DNA from: CBDCZI01 sp965224495
Lineage (GTDB): Bacteria; Bacteroidota; Bacteroidia; Cytophagales; JAAEPT01
Length of the DNA: 64,000 nt
Direction of reading: 5' to 3'
Assembly: GCA_965224495.1 (NCBI GenBank)
Contig: CBDCZI010000025.1
Span: 1-64,000, forward strand
Positions 18,191 through 28,760 of this stretch are shown in pieces. The position numbers were made by a program, and so were the translations under genes. The notes under the pieces were generated by a model. It saw nothing but the letters and a program-made list of their open reading frames with translations, made no database searches and was not told the origin of the DNA. Position 1 is the stretch's first letter, and every line of letters begins with the position of its first letter.

Positions 18191-18198
18191 CAAAACTA
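18191..18198 (-). promoter_or_regulatory. -7 promoter element of the 18162-14837 operon
   Basis: TAGTTTTG on the minus strand matches TAnnTTTG exactly. Predicted start near 18184, leader about 22 bases. No good -33 element is seen, so an activator may be needed. Confidence 0.5.
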
Positions 18199-18242
18199 GG
18201 ATGGAATAAACTATGAAATAAGCCAGAAAATGGTGATTTTAT

Positions 18243-18260
18243 CTCACTATATATAGTGAG
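18243..18260. promoter_or_regulatory. perfect 18-base palindrome, candidate operator
   Basis: CTCACTATATATAGTGAG is perfectly self-complementary and centred about 67 bases upstream of the predicted transcription start of the sensor operon. Position and symmetry suit an activator dimer such as the NarL-type regulator encoded at the end of the operon. It could also be a weak hairpin after the efflux operon, but it lacks a T tract in that direction. Confidence 0.5.
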
Positions 18261-18312
18261 TTTTAAATTCTGTTATGGCTCGATAGGTATAAAATGGAAT
18301 ATGGTTAGGGGG

Positions 18313-19621
18313 TTACAAACTCCCGCCAACTGCTACAAAATACTTATACTGTGCAGTATTACACTTCGCAATAGAAGTGAGGAAGTCTAATTCCGCATTC
18401 ATGTATAGTTCTTGTGATTCTAACACTTCTAGTGGGCGGGCGGTACCTAGTTTTTGTCTTGCTATTGCTTGTGACAATGCTTTTTTAGCCAATTTACTGC
18501 CTTCTTTAGCCAATTTGTACTGCCGTTTGTAAAGAGATATCTCGCTTCTTAATAATTTGATTTGTTGAGAAATATCTACTTTTCGTTGCATGGCCTCATT
18601 ATTCTGAATGGCTATTTTAGCATTGTACTGATTTTCTGATCCATGGTATATCAATTGGCCTAAAGGGATTTTCCATAGAACGGCAGCATTTATTTCGTAA
18701 GTAGGATCAATAGGGGAGAAGACATCACCAAAATACGCTCCGTTGGCGCCTAAGCGTAGTTCAGGAATTAATAAGCCCTTTGTTACCATCTTCTTTTCTT
18801 CTTCTATTACATCTACTAGTAACTCGGCATGTTTTACTTCGGGGTGATGTGAAGACAAAGAATCAACTAATACAGGGTATGGTGTTAATACAATAAATTC
18901 TAATGGCGCCAATAGCTTTTCAGTACAGACCAAATCTCTCCACTGACCTTGGCCCAATAAGGTTAGTAATTCACTTGATTTTTGATGGTAAGCTGTCCTT
19001 GCCTTTAGTTCGTCAGATTGAATTTTATATGTTTTGGATTGGGCTAGTAACCAATCTGATTCTAATGCCAAACCAGCTTCAACTTGAATTTTAAGTTGTT
19101 TTGAAATGTTATATGATTGGTCTAGCAATTGATCATAAACAGAGTAGGAGAGTTGAATGGCTAGAAAATCATAATAAGTTTCAATAATTTCTAATAGTTT
19201 TTGATTCTTTTTGATGGCAGATTCATATACAATAGCTTGCGATTTTAAGGCCATTGCATTTTTAGTAAAAATGCCTTCTGCAAAATTCCAAGTTGCATTA
19301 AATCCCAGTCCCGCCCAAAAATTCTGACGGTTGACGTCTGTAAAAAATGTCCCGTTTCCATTCATGGCATTTCCCCATAATTGATGAATAGTAGTGCCTG
19401 CATAAAAATCGGGTAACCACCATTCTTTGGCTTTGGAAAGATCAGCCATTACCAAGTCTTGTTGCAGTTGGTATGATTGAATGGTTAAGTTATTTGCACC
19501 GCCAAGTTTTAAACACAGTAGTCAAATCAATTGGCAGGTTATTGTTTTGTGTCATTGCAGTGAGAGGCATCATCATTAGTAATAGGCCCAAACAGATATT
19601 TGAATAAGTTCTATTGTTCAT
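18313..19621 (-). pseudogene. TolC-family outer-membrane efflux protein, frameshifted near its start
   Basis: Residues from 19455 downward are a typical outer-membrane efflux protein of paired helical repeats, ending FVAVGGSL. The true start is the ATG at 19619-19621, which overlaps the adaptor stop by 11 bases and encodes a signal peptide (NICLGLLLMMMPLTAM). That frame stops after 43 codons; deleting one base of the AAAA at 19507-19510 joins it to LGGANNLTIQSYQLQQDL and the long frame, about 435 residues. A short gene beginning inside at 19455 would lack export and the first helix, so the frameshift matters. Third gene of the RND operon; it would form the outer-membrane channel. Confidence 0.82.
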
Positions 19622-20726
19622 TTGCTGTCTCTTTAAGAATCGGTTCAACAATTTGGCCAATGTTTACTAAGCCTTTCCCTTGAATGATGACTTGTGTTTT
19701 AGCAGTGATTTCAGGGTTTAATACTTCAAAATAATCTTTATTTGTTAGGCCTTTTCTCAAGGTAATACGTTCCACTTTTTTGTCTTTTACAATTAAGATA
19801 AAGAATTCATTTTGATGAATGACCTGCGCTGTTAAAGGCAATGATAACACATCTGCCCTACTTTTTAAATCAAGAGATACTTTGGCATACATACCAGGTT
19901 TAATAACTCCTTTTGAATTGTCAATATCAATCTCAGCCATCATGGTTTTGGAAGCTAAATCTAAAGCACCAGCAATTCGGCTAATGTTAGCAGAAAAATG
20001 GGCGCCTGTTAATTCAGGGAAAGTAACAGTCACTGGCATACCTTTAGTTACACCGGCAATGTCTGCTTCAGGAAAAGGAACGCTTAAACGGATGATATTA
20101 GTTTCCTGTATTTCTACAATACCTTGTGGATTAGATTCTGATAATCCTTCTTGTACTAATGCACCATGGTCAACTAATCGTTTGGTAATTTGACCTGAAA
20201 AAGGGGCTTTGATGTTTAAAAAGCCTAAACGCTGATTCAAAGCATTTACTTCTGCTTCTAGCATTTGATAATCTGCTTGTGCATTGTCTACCGTTTCTAA
20301 AGTAGTTAAGGAAGGGGTGTTAGCCTGAACAGAAGCTAAACGCTCGTATATGGTCTTTTTAGATGCTAATTGAATCTTTTTTTGAATCAATAGTTGTCCG
20401 ATTTGAGGATTCCGCAGCGTAGCAATGGTTTCTCCTTTTTTTACCCGGTCACCAATGTTTTTGGTAATCCTTGACACATAGCCACTTTCCATGGCATATA
20501 AAGTTACATTTTGATTTGCCTCTGCTGTACCTGTAATTAAAATATTTGCTTCAAAAGTCCTAGCTTGTGGATTGACTACCTCTACTGATTGGATATGTTG
20601 AGTCTGCTCATTATGAGTTGATTCTTCAGTAGTATTGGCCGATACATTATTTTCGTTATTGCAAGAGAACAAAGCAAATGCCATCAAAATGCTTAAGAGG
20701 TTTATGGGTTGAATGAGTGCTTTCAT
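19611..20726 (-). CDS. RND efflux periplasmic adaptor lipoprotein
   Basis: 371 residues; lipoprotein signal (ALFSCNNEN, Cys about 22) then the membrane-fusion-protein layout: beta-barrel and lipoyl segments (MESGYVSRITKNIGDRVKKG, ATLRNPQIGQLL), a helical hairpin about 110-165, second lipoyl half (IKAPFSGQITKRLVDHGALV), beta-barrel and C-terminal domain to about 365. It links the inner-membrane pump to the TolC-like channel. Three bases separate it from the pump gene and it overlaps the channel gene by 11 bases. Confidence 0.92.
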   Translation of the reverse strand: MKALIQPINLLSILMAFALFSCNNENNVSANTTEESTHNEQTQHIQSVEVVNPQARTFEANILITGTAEANQNVTLYAMESGYVSRITKNIGDRVKKGETIATLRNPQIGQLLIQKKIQLASKKTIYERLASVQANTPSLTTLETVDNAQADYQMLEAEVNALNQRLGFLNIKAPFSGQITKRLVDHGALVQEGLSESNPQGIVEIQETNIIRLSVPFPEADIAGVTKGMPVTVTFPELTGAHFSANISRIAGALDLASKTMMAEIDIDNSKGVIKPGMYAKVSLDLKSRADVLSLPLTAQVIHQNEFFILIVKDKKVERITLRKGLTNKDYFEVLNPEITAKTQVIIQGKGLVNIGQIVEPILKETANEQ

Positions 20727-20729
20727 AAA

Positions 20730-23700
20730 TTAAGCTTTTGATATGTTTTTGGCAGGACCAAATGAATAAAGTATTGGAATGATGTATAATGTTAAAATAG
20801 TTGCCATGAATGTACCGCCAATCACAGCAATGGCCAATGGTACATTAGACTCAGTACCAGCACTGGTGGCCAAAGCAGTCGGTAATAAACCAAAAACAGT
20901 GGTGCTAGCGGTCATTAAAACTGGTCGAAATCGGTCGCCAGCGCCTTTAACAACAGCTTCTCGTTTTTCAATGCCCTCGCTAATTAACCCATTAATTCGA
21001 TCGACAAGAATATTACCATAAGATACTGCAATGCCTACCATCATAATCATGCCCATTAAGGACTGAATATTCAAATTGGTATTGGTGAGCCACATTAATA
21101 GTACAACTCCAATAATCCCTAAAGGAAAGGTAACTATAATAATTAAGGGTTGTTTAAATGAACGAAAAAGAGGGGTGATGATTAAAAAAGCCAAGACAAC
21201 AGCTAAGCCTAAACCAAAACCTAAATCTTTAAACGAACTTTTCATCATGGCTATTTCACCTTGGAGCTGAACTTTATAACCAGTTGGGAAAATCATGGCT
21301 TTAATGCGTTTTTCAATTTCATCAGATACTGCACCAATATCAGCGCCATCTACATTAGCATAAACATTAAATTCTCGCCCTAAATTATGGTGATTCACCT
21401 CTACAGGATTGGTAGATTCTGTAATTTTAGAGAAATTTCTAAAGGGTACGGGCTTGTCATGTGTTTTACTGGTGACCGTCACATTATCCAAAATATGTTT
21501 GTTATTGATGAGGTTTTCAGGATAGGTGACACCCACAAAATAATGGTTTCCGTTTTTCTCATCAATCCAAAATGATTTATCGAATGTGGCAGAAGAATTT
21601 AAAGCCGATACCATGTTTTTAATGGCATCTACAGGTTCAACGCCTAATTCTGCGGCTTTGATTCTATCAATGTCAATGTCTTTAGTGGGTTGGTCAATCC
21701 GTTGTAAAATTCGCACATCTCTAGTCGTTGAAATTTGATTGATGGTATCTCTTAAGCGTTCTGAAATGGCGCGCATTACTTCTAAATTATTGCCTTTAAC
21801 CTGCACATCAATTGGGGCTGGTTTACCATCATTTAAAGCAGCAGTAATTAAACCACCCGTATTAAAACTTAATTCTACACCCGGAAATTGATTGCTTAAG
21901 ATCTTTCGAAGTCGCCTGGCGTAGGTAAAAGTACTGACCGCATGGTTTTCTTTTAATTGAATGCCAATAAAGGCATCTTGGGTTCCTGAATTTGGGGTAT
22001 AAGCGGCAGGTAAATCGTATAGAATTCCTACATTAGAAATTAATTGTTCTAAATCATCCCCTAAGTCAGCTTTGATTAACGCTTCCATCTGAGCCACATG
22101 TGCTTCGGTAGTTTTAAGAGGTGTGCCAGATTCTAAGCGGACTTGAATTTCCATTTGCCCAACATCCGACTGCGGAAAGAGCTCGTATCCTAGATTGGTG
22201 AGCATGAATAAAGAAATGATAAATAGACCAACCGTACCTGTCAATACTAACCAACGGTATTTTAAAATACGGACCAAACTACCCATATAACTATCTCTTA
22301 ATTTATCAATTAAGCGTTTAAACAAGGTTAAAGGATTATTGCGTTTAGCTGTTTGTTTTGTGGTATGGTCCTTTAAAAAGTATCCAGCAGCTAATGGTAC
22401 TAAAGTCAGTGAAAAAATATAAGAACCCACCATTGCACCCGCTACAGTAATGGCTAGTGGTGAGAATAAAAATTTAGCCATTCCCGTTAAGAATAGTACA
22501 GGAAAAAATACGACAATAATTACAAGGGTAGAGGCTAATACTGGAGTGGCCACTTCTAGCGCAGCATCTTTAGCTGCTGCTAATTTCGGTTTACCCATCA
22601 ATAAATGTCGGTCAATATTTTCGAGTACTACAATCGAATTATCGACTAAAAGACCTAATACCAAAGCAATACCGCCTAGTGTAATACTATTAATAGCTTG
22701 GTCAGTAAAGTATAAAACAATAAAGGCGAATAAAACAGATAAGGGTAAACTGATTGAGACGATAAGGGCAGAACGGAAACTCCCTAAGAATAGAATCAAA
22801 ACAATAACGACTAATATTAAACCACCTATTGCTGCATTAGTTAAGCCAGAAATGGAATTTCGGACATATGAACTTTGATCAAAAATGACATCCAAATTCA
22901 CATCATCCGGCATCCGTTCTTTTAAACTGGGCAAGGCAGCTTTCACTGCTTCAACTGAAGCAATAGTATTAGCTCCAGGTCGTTTAAAAATAGGCAGATA
23001 GACTTGACTTTTACCATCAACTCGTGCGATATTAGTTTGAATCACTGAGGCATCCTCTGCTCTTGCTAAGTCTTTAATATAAATTGGATTTCCATTTTTG
23101 TAGGTGACTACAATATCATTGAAATCCGCAATGTGAGTGATCATTCCTTTGGCATCAATCCCATAATTAATCTCTCCAATTTCGGCGACACCTGATGGAA
23201 TCATTGTTGTGTTTTTCTGAATAGCATCATTCACTTCAGTCTGCGAAATACTAAAGGCTTCTAGCTTGGCGGGATCAACATAAATATGAATTCGCCTTTT
23301 AGAACCACCATAAGCAGCCGGAGCTACAATACCTTTCACACCACTTAACATTTGGCGTAAGTTGTAATATGCTAAATCATAAAGTTCTTTTCCGCTTTTA
23401 ATGTCACTACTCACTGTTAATAACATCAAAGGCTTACTGGCAGTAGGATCAAAAGGTTGTACCATTGGCGGTAAGGTGCCAGGTGGTTGATAATACATAT
23501 CACTCATAGCATAAGCTGAGGTGTTCGCCATGGCTTCGGCGGGGTCAACATCTTCACCATAATAGTTGGTGACAATACTCACACCCATAATACTTTTAGA
23601 AAGTTGCTTTTCAATCCCAGGCGATTGCCCTGTCCAGCGTTCCATTCTACTGGTAATATCTTTCTCAACTACTTCAGCTGGCATCCCTGGGTAAAGTGTC

Positions 23701-23837
23701 AAAATCTGCATGGCTGATTTATCGAATTTAGGTAAGATATCTACCGCCATTCGAGGAATCAAGACCCATGATAACACAGCTACTATAATGGCAAATACCA
23801 TTATTAAGTAAGGGTTTTTGAAAGAATTTTTTATCAT
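20730..23837 (-). CDS. RND-family efflux permease (AcrB-like)
   Basis: 1035 residues, full length for the family. First membrane helix about 10-28 (YLIMVFAIIVAVLSWVLIP), large periplasmic loop, helices 2-6 about 325-485 with the proton-relay Asp pattern in GGIALVLGLLVDNSIVVLEN, second loop about 545-845, and a final helix set about 850-1030 (GMIMMVGIAVSYGNILVDRI). Exports drugs, metabolites or lipids using the proton gradient; the sequence does not reveal the substrate. First gene of the pump-adaptor-channel operon. Its upstream region carries inverted copies of TTTGGGTGA. Confidence 0.93.
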   Translation of the reverse strand: MIKNSFKNPYLIMVFAIIVAVLSWVLIPRMAVDILPKFDKSAMQILTLYPGMPAEVVEKDITSRMERWTGQSPGIEKQLSKSIMGVSIVTNYYGEDVDPAEAMANTSAYAMSDMYYQPPGTLPPMVQPFDPTASKPLMLLTVSSDIKSGKELYDLAYYNLRQMLSGVKGIVAPAAYGGSKRRIHIYVDPAKLEAFSISQTEVNDAIQKNTTMIPSGVAEIGEINYGIDAKGMITHIADFNDIVVTYKNGNPIYIKDLARAEDASVIQTNIARVDGKSQVYLPIFKRPGANTIASVEAVKAALPSLKERMPDDVNLDVIFDQSSYVRNSISGLTNAAIGGLILVVIVLILFLGSFRSALIVSISLPLSVLFAFIVLYFTDQAINSITLGGIALVLGLLVDNSIVVLENIDRHLLMGKPKLAAAKDAALEVATPVLASTLVIIVVFFPVLFLTGMAKFLFSPLAITVAGAMVGSYIFSLTLVPLAAGYFLKDHTTKQTAKRNNPLTLFKRLIDKLRDSYMGSLVRILKYRWLVLTGTVGLFIISLFMLTNLGYELFPQSDVGQMEIQVRLESGTPLKTTEAHVAQMEALIKADLGDDLEQLISNVGILYDLPAAYTPNSGTQDAFIGIQLKENHAVSTFTYARRLRKILSNQFPGVELSFNTGGLITAALNDGKPAPIDVQVKGNNLEVMRAISERLRDTINQISTTRDVRILQRIDQPTKDIDIDRIKAAELGVEPVDAIKNMVSALNSSATFDKSFWIDEKNGNHYFVGVTYPENLINNKHILDNVTVTSKTHDKPVPFRNFSKITESTNPVEVNHHNLGREFNVYANVDGADIGAVSDEIEKRIKAMIFPTGYKVQLQGEIAMMKSSFKDLGFGLGLAVVLAFLIITPLFRSFKQPLIIIVTFPLGIIGVVLLMWLTNTNLNIQSLMGMIMMVGIAVSYGNILVDRINGLISEGIEKREAVVKGAGDRFRPVLMTASTTVFGLLPTALATSAGTESNVPLAIAVIGGTFMATILTLYIIPILYSFGPAKNISKA

Positions 23838-23853
23838 TTAATTAGTTTGTCGG

Positions 23854-23954
23854 TTTGGGTGATTCCTTTCTGGATTTGCCATTAAGGAATGGTATCGAGA
23901 ACTATTTGAATGTTATGATTAAAGCTGTCAATTTTTCTCACCCAAATCACCCAA
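23854..23954. promoter_or_regulatory. inverted TTTGGGTGA motifs upstream of the RND operon
   Basis: TTTGGGTGA at 23854-23862 is mirrored by TCACCCAAA at 23938-23946, followed at once by TCACCCAA at 23947-23954. The same 9-mer appears twice in the tandem repeat at 5151-5196. Possible regulator half-sites; one copy also occurs inside a gene near 61160, so chance cannot be excluded. Confidence 0.3.
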
Positions 23955-24089
23955 GAAGTGCTAAGTTAATTAAATTGTTCGGAAGATGAGAGAGATCATT
24001 ATAAATGACTAATTCTATTTAATTAAGCTAAACATGTAATGAAAATTTCACACTGTTACTTTTAGTTAAATCTAATACATAAATGAGTA

Positions 24090-26294
24090 TTACTGCTTTA
24101 TAATGTTTTTACTCATAACCCTAATAGTATCTACCAATTCAGGATAGTCTTTAATTTTAGCAATTTTTAATCGGTCATTGAAAATTAAAATGGCCTCACC
24201 ATTACTTTCTAGATGATGAGATTCACTCTGCTCCAAAAAGGTTTTAAGTGCATCATTTAAAAAGCTGTCCATCTCTTCTATATTTTCAACTTTTACGATA
24301 AAATCGTCAGAGAAATTTGGATAGATTAGGTAGTCAATGTCTTTATGTGTTGGGATTAAATATTTTTCCAAAAAGCCTTTTTTTTCAATAGTGAATTTTG
24401 GAATTTTAAATGGCATTTCAACTAAAGCCAAAGTGGTTTTATATTCTTCTTGAACAATGAATGCTCCTTCTTCAAAGATGAGATCAGAAATTTGCCATTT
24501 TGAATTCTTATCAGTACTATAAATACAATTTAACTTATGTTCAATAGGCCTTGATTTAAAGAAATAAAAAGTTTCATAGAGGTCAATATCAATGTCAGAT
24601 ATGTTTTGATAAGACCAGCCATGTTCATTGGCTAAATCTAACAATCTTGTTTGTCGGTTAGTCATTTGACTAGGGGCGGAAGCTAGAATTTTCAAAGCCA
24701 ATTTATGTTTAGATGAGGAAACATGATTTTCCAGACCAAAGATGATTACTTCGCCACCAGTGCTTTCATGTCGCCTAACAAAATCCTGTAAGCCTTCCAA
24801 AACTGAAATATCAACCAGCCTAGTCTCAGATAAATCAATTGATACTTTGGTATTGGGTTTAATCTCACTTAATAATTTATCAATACCAATCATACCTAAA
24901 AAATTGGCAATCCCCTTAAATTCCATATCATAAGAACCATCTTTTTTGTACTTTAACTTAGTGCCTGATTTAAAAACCATTTGGAAGAAGGTTATGACTG
25001 GCACTCTAGCCAATAATAAATGGGTGATTAACACAAGCAATAAACCACCCACAATACCATAAAGTAAATTGGTTAATAAGGTAATGATTAAGGTTCCCAT
25101 AAAGAATATCAACTGTTCAATACCTTGATCATAAACATGTTTGATCACTTTAGGAGAGGCTAATTTGTAGCCCGTATAAACTAGGATAATAGCTAAAGCG
25201 CTTAAAGGAATTTGTTGAATAATTGGTGCCAATAGAAATATGAAAACTAAAATGATCAAGCCATGGTATAAATTAGACCATTTGGTTTTGGCATTATTAT
25301 GCACGTTAACTGTACTTCGTACAATTACAGTTATAATTGGCAAGCCACCAAGCATGCCTGATACCATTGTACTCATTCCAATACCTACTAAATCTTTATT
25401 TAAATTGGTTCTTCTTTTGTAAGGGTCCAATTTATCAACTGCTTTAGTACTGGCAATGGTTTCAATACTCGCAATCATTGTTATTGAGATAACTGAAACC
25501 CAAAAAGGTAAGGTGTTTATTTTACTAAAGTTAGGAAAAGCAATAGCATCTAGAATGTTATCAGGTATTTTAACGAGTAGATCCGGGCCTAAATTATAAT
25601 CATTGCCAAATAAGGTCATAGCATGCGGTTCAAAAAAATTAAAGGCATAGACTAAAGGAATGGAAAGGATTAATACCCAAAAAGGAGCTGGTAAAAAGTG
25701 GAAGAGCTTATAATTTATCTTAGAATGAAAGATCATTAATATTAAACCCAAAATAGATATTGTAGCTACAAATGGATTAATATTAGGAATTTCTGAAAAG
25801 AAGTCTCCTATAATATTTAAAACTTTTGTAGAGGATGGGGTTGTGTCAAAGGCAACATGAATTTGTTTGGCAAAAATTATTATACCAATGGCAGCCAAGA
25901 TACCATGGATGACTGAAGCATGGAATATATCTCCAAATCGGCCCAATTTAAACAGCCCCAGCAATACCTGTAATGCACCTGATACTACTATAGCTGCAAA
26001 AACATAATTTAAGGTGTTGCCAGACCCATCATTTAAGGCAACTGTTGACCCTAAAATAACTGCAATTAAACCAGCAGCTGGTCCATTAATGGCGACATGA
26101 CTACCTCTAAAAAAAGTAGTCACAATCCCACCGATTGCAGCCGATAAAATACCTGAAATTGGTTCTAAGCCTGATGCTAATGCAATACCAAGTGCAAGGG
26201 GTAATGCTACCATGGCTACGCTGATAGCAGCAATTAAATCACTTTGCCAATTCTCTCTTAAACCTCGTAATCCTGTTTTTGGTATAATTTCCAT
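24090..26294 (-). CDS. SulP-family anion transporter with STAS domain
   Basis: 734 residues. Membrane domain about 20-430 with the SulP signature region (DLIAAISVAMVALPLALGIA, VAINGPAAGLIAVI, IETIASTKAVDKLDP). STAS domain about 440-550 (KVSIDLSETRLVDISVLEGL). A further C-terminal domain of about 180 residues (from SYQNISDIDIDLYETFYFFK to VDTIRVMSKNI) is not part of the standard transporter. Family members carry sulfate, bicarbonate or other anions with Na+ or H+; bicarbonate carriers often sit beside carbonic anhydrase, which is absent here, so the substrate is open. Monocistronic. Confidence 0.88.
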   Translation of the reverse strand: MEIIPKTGLRGLRENWQSDLIAAISVAMVALPLALGIALASGLEPISGILSAAIGGIVTTFFRGSHVAINGPAAGLIAVILGSTVALNDGSGNTLNYVFAAIVVSGALQVLLGLFKLGRFGDIFHASVIHGILAAIGIIIFAKQIHVAFDTTPSSTKVLNIIGDFFSEIPNINPFVATISILGLILMIFHSKINYKLFHFLPAPFWVLILSIPLVYAFNFFEPHAMTLFGNDYNLGPDLLVKIPDNILDAIAFPNFSKINTLPFWVSVISITMIASIETIASTKAVDKLDPYKRRTNLNKDLVGIGMSTMVSGMLGGLPIITVIVRSTVNVHNNAKTKWSNLYHGLIILVFIFLLAPIIQQIPLSALAIILVYTGYKLASPKVIKHVYDQGIEQLIFFMGTLIITLLTNLLYGIVGGLLLVLITHLLLARVPVITFFQMVFKSGTKLKYKKDGSYDMEFKGIANFLGMIGIDKLLSEIKPNTKVSIDLSETRLVDISVLEGLQDFVRRHESTGGEVIIFGLENHVSSSKHKLALKILASAPSQMTNRQTRLLDLANEHGWSYQNISDIDIDLYETFYFFKSRPIEHKLNCIYSTDKNSKWQISDLIFEEGAFIVQEEYKTTLALVEMPFKIPKFTIEKKGFLEKYLIPTHKDIDYLIYPNFSDDFIVKVENIEEMDSFLNDALKTFLEQSESHHLESNGEAILIFNDRLKIAKIKDYPELVDTIRVMSKNIIKQ

Positions 26295-26773
26295 ATTCTA
26301 ATCTCGTTTAGTTTGTAAAAAAAACTATGCAAATGTGTAGGCATAACTTTAATCTTGTGGTTATTAAAATAGATTTCAATAAATAACCAGCTAATTGTAA
26401 TAATCTAAACTTTATGATTAAAGAATAGGGGGTGTCAATATTCGAGAATTCTCTTGATTGAATTGTTCCAAATTCCCCCTCGAAATCCTAAATGTATGAC
26501 TTATCATGGGTAATGACAAGAAAAATTGAAGATTTAAATTAGTTAATTAGAATCATTCTTTTGAAAGGAAAAGTTGAACTGAGTAATATATACCCACGAT
26601 TAGCTTAGTAACTGCATTGCTGATCTTCAGGTTATTGTTTTCAATAACGCTATCAACCCATTGAATTCACCCAATGATCATGTTTTCTCCACAAATAATA
26701 AATAGATTTTCATTAGTCATCTAAATTGGTGCTTAAGTTTAGGTTAAGGGATACCTTTAAGTCAAATATTAAA
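26295..26773. other. intergenic stretch without recognised features
   Basis: 479 bases between divergent genes, AT-rich. It must hold the SulP promoter and that of the 26774 gene, but no exact TAnnTTTG with correct spacing was found for either. A TCACCCAA octamer near 26667 resembles the motif upstream of the RND operon. Nothing coding is seen. Confidence 0.4.
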
Positions 26774-27730
26774 ATGATTTTTATGAAATTTCCTTTATTT
26801 ATTTTGATCATCATCTCCAGTATGACCTTTGCACAAGACCCAATCGTTTATCATTTAAATTGGGTTGAAGAGGAGGATAGTGAGAAAGTAACCCGTTTTG
26901 TGTCTATTTCTGACCAATATCCATTAAATCAACATGAAGATTCACTTGCTATTCCTGCTTCTTACCTTGGTCAAAGGACTTCTCCAACTGAAACAAATAT
27001 AAAACTGAGAGGAGCTTACAGACAAAGGTGCTTGAAGGCATTAAACATTGCTGAAAATGATGTTGTTTACATTTATGATTATGCAAACGATAATTTGCTT
27101 CGATTTTATGTGCGAGGTTTGAATTTAATAGCCGTGCAGAGTCCTTATTCTTACGGGGGTAATTATCCTGTTTCGCAGGATGATTATATGATAGGTTTTG
27201 AAATTAATCCAAAATATCTCGGTGGTTTTAAGGACTATCATTCGCATGTTTTAGTGTCAATAGGTAAAAATAATCCCTTTACACAAGGTAAAGTTAATCC
27301 AATTGTTTGGACGAAAGTGGACTCAACCCTTTTTCCGTCCCAGACCGAGCTTCTTGAAGGGAATACACGATTAGGCCTTGGAAAACCAGCAGATACATAT
27401 CAATTTAAAATGAATGACATGACCTTTTTTGTGCAAAATATAAGGAGCAATGGTAATTTGAATGGAAGACATGTAGTTGTCATTCAGTCTCAAACAAAAA
27501 GGATACTGTTCGAACAAATTTACATTGGCTCTGAAGGTGGCAGTCCATCACCACTTAATAATGTTGACCCTGAATATGACAACTACGTTAATCAGTTTGC
27601 AGGTCAGCTATTTAAAAACCAACCTCCTGTCATTTTTGGATTTATGTATCACTCATTTGGATGTTCAAGTATTGAATTCATTAGCGAAGACCAAAAAAAG
27701 ATTTATATCAATTGCGACAATAGACATTAA
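26774..27730 (+). CDS. secreted protein of unknown function
   Basis: 318 residues from the ATG at 26774 (alternative ATG at 26783); the open frame extends 16 codons further up but these precede a normal signal peptide (FILIIISSMTFAQ), so the internal start is chosen. Mature part is beta-rich with the segments IVYHLNWVEEEDSEKVTRFV, RCLKALNIAENDVVYIYDY and NRHVVVIQSQTKRILFEQIY-like strands, and ends at a Cys-containing strand (FGCSSIEFISEDQKKIYINC). No T9SS tail, no lipobox and no family recognised. Probably periplasmic. Confidence 0.6.
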   Translation: MIFMKFPLFILIIISSMTFAQDPIVYHLNWVEEEDSEKVTRFVSISDQYPLNQHEDSLAIPASYLGQRTSPTETNIKLRGAYRQRCLKALNIAENDVVYIYDYANDNLLRFYVRGLNLIAVQSPYSYGGNYPVSQDDYMIGFEINPKYLGGFKDYHSHVLVSIGKNNPFTQGKVNPIVWTKVDSTLFPSQTELLEGNTRLGLGKPADTYQFKMNDMTFFVQNIRSNGNLNGRHVVVIQSQTKRILFEQIYIGSEGGSPSPLNNVDPEYDNYVNQFAGQLFKNQPPVIFGFMYHSFGCSSIEFISEDQKKIYINCDNRH

Positions 27731-27800
27731 TTACGTTCATTTGATTAATGCGAGGGACTGCTTAATTATTATAATATGGTGATTTTTTGCTATATTGATA

Positions 27801-28760
27801 TTAACCTATTTTAAAATCATTAGAAGGCGTTCCTCTAAAGTAACGTGGTATACTTGGGAAATTATCAGTTACGATATAATAGTAAGTACCTGATGGATAT
27901 TCGGGCGTAATTCCAGACCTTCCATTGGCTTGGTCTAAGGTGCCTAAACCATTGATGTATTGATAGTCATTAGAGTAAACACCATTATAAACATCACATG
28001 GAGCAGTTTGGCCATCTCCAGGTCTGTTTCCAGTTTTTAATTGGTAACTTGAAGTCATCTCAACTACAGCCGAAGTGTTGTCATTTGCATTTGAATACGC
28101 GTATTTATAGTAAATTGGAAAACCATCAGCAGCATATCCAATTAGCGTCATTTGATTGGCAGAAATATTAGTGTTTTGTATATATAATACTGGAGAACCA
28201 TGGTAATGATACTTACCATTTGGCTGCACATGGGCATTATTGCAATCTAAGCCCAACTGAACATTTGTAGCTTCTAAATTCCATTCCCAATTCACATTGG
28301 CACTCATAATCCCTTCGTGAGGAAATGGTTCTGCAGCAACAGGATCTAATTCCACCCCATTTAATAAAATACCAAATGAATATTGAGGTCCAGCATTTGG
28401 TCCTTGTCCTGAAGTGGATAAGAGGGCAGTGAAGGTTGAATTTTCACTTGGGGTAGTGGTAATGGTATAGGTCTCTGATTGAGCTAAAATGGCATTTGGA
28501 TTCAATGATCCTTGTCCGCTACCAAATAAACCAACATTGTGACTGGGGATGCTATTTGATGAGATGATACGATTTGTTCCCGAAATAGTCTCATTATAAG
28601 CTGGTGCTGGTGCTAGAGATTCAGTACAGTCTCCCCTTGTGGCATCCAGAGTTTGGGTAGAAGTACAAGTTTCAGTATTTTCTTCTTCTTCTTTTTTACA
28701 TGAATTAAAGGCAATCATTGCTGACATTCCTAAAGTTAAAATTGTTATGGTATACTTCAT
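27801..28760 (-). CDS. YHYH-domain lipoprotein
   Basis: 319 residues with a lipoprotein signal (MIAFNSCKKEEEEN, Cys about 20). The YHYH motif occurs as GKYHYHGSPVLYIQ about residue 185, with the usual partners GYAADGFPIYYKY and the C-terminal NGRSGITPEYPSGTYYYIVT. The family is widespread in marine bacteria but has no settled function; the His pairs suggest metal binding. A perfect minus-strand -7 element (TAGTTTTG, 28837-28844) is upstream. A remnant of a second copy lies at 32896-32950. Confidence 0.85.
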   Translation of the reverse strand: MKYTITILTLGMSAMIAFNSCKKEEEENTETCTSTQTLDATRGDCTESLAPAPAYNETISGTNRIISSNSIPSHNVGLFGSGQGSLNPNAILAQSETYTITTTPSENSTFTALLSTSGQGPNAGPQYSFGILLNGVELDPVAAEPFPHEGIMSANVNWEWNLEATNVQLGLDCNNAHVQPNGKYHYHGSPVLYIQNTNISANQMTLIGYAADGFPIYYKYAYSNANDNTSAVVEMTSSYQLKTGNRPGDGQTAPCDVYNGVYSNDYQYINGLGTLDQANGRSGITPEYPSGTYYYIVTDNFPSIPRYFRGTPSNDFKIG

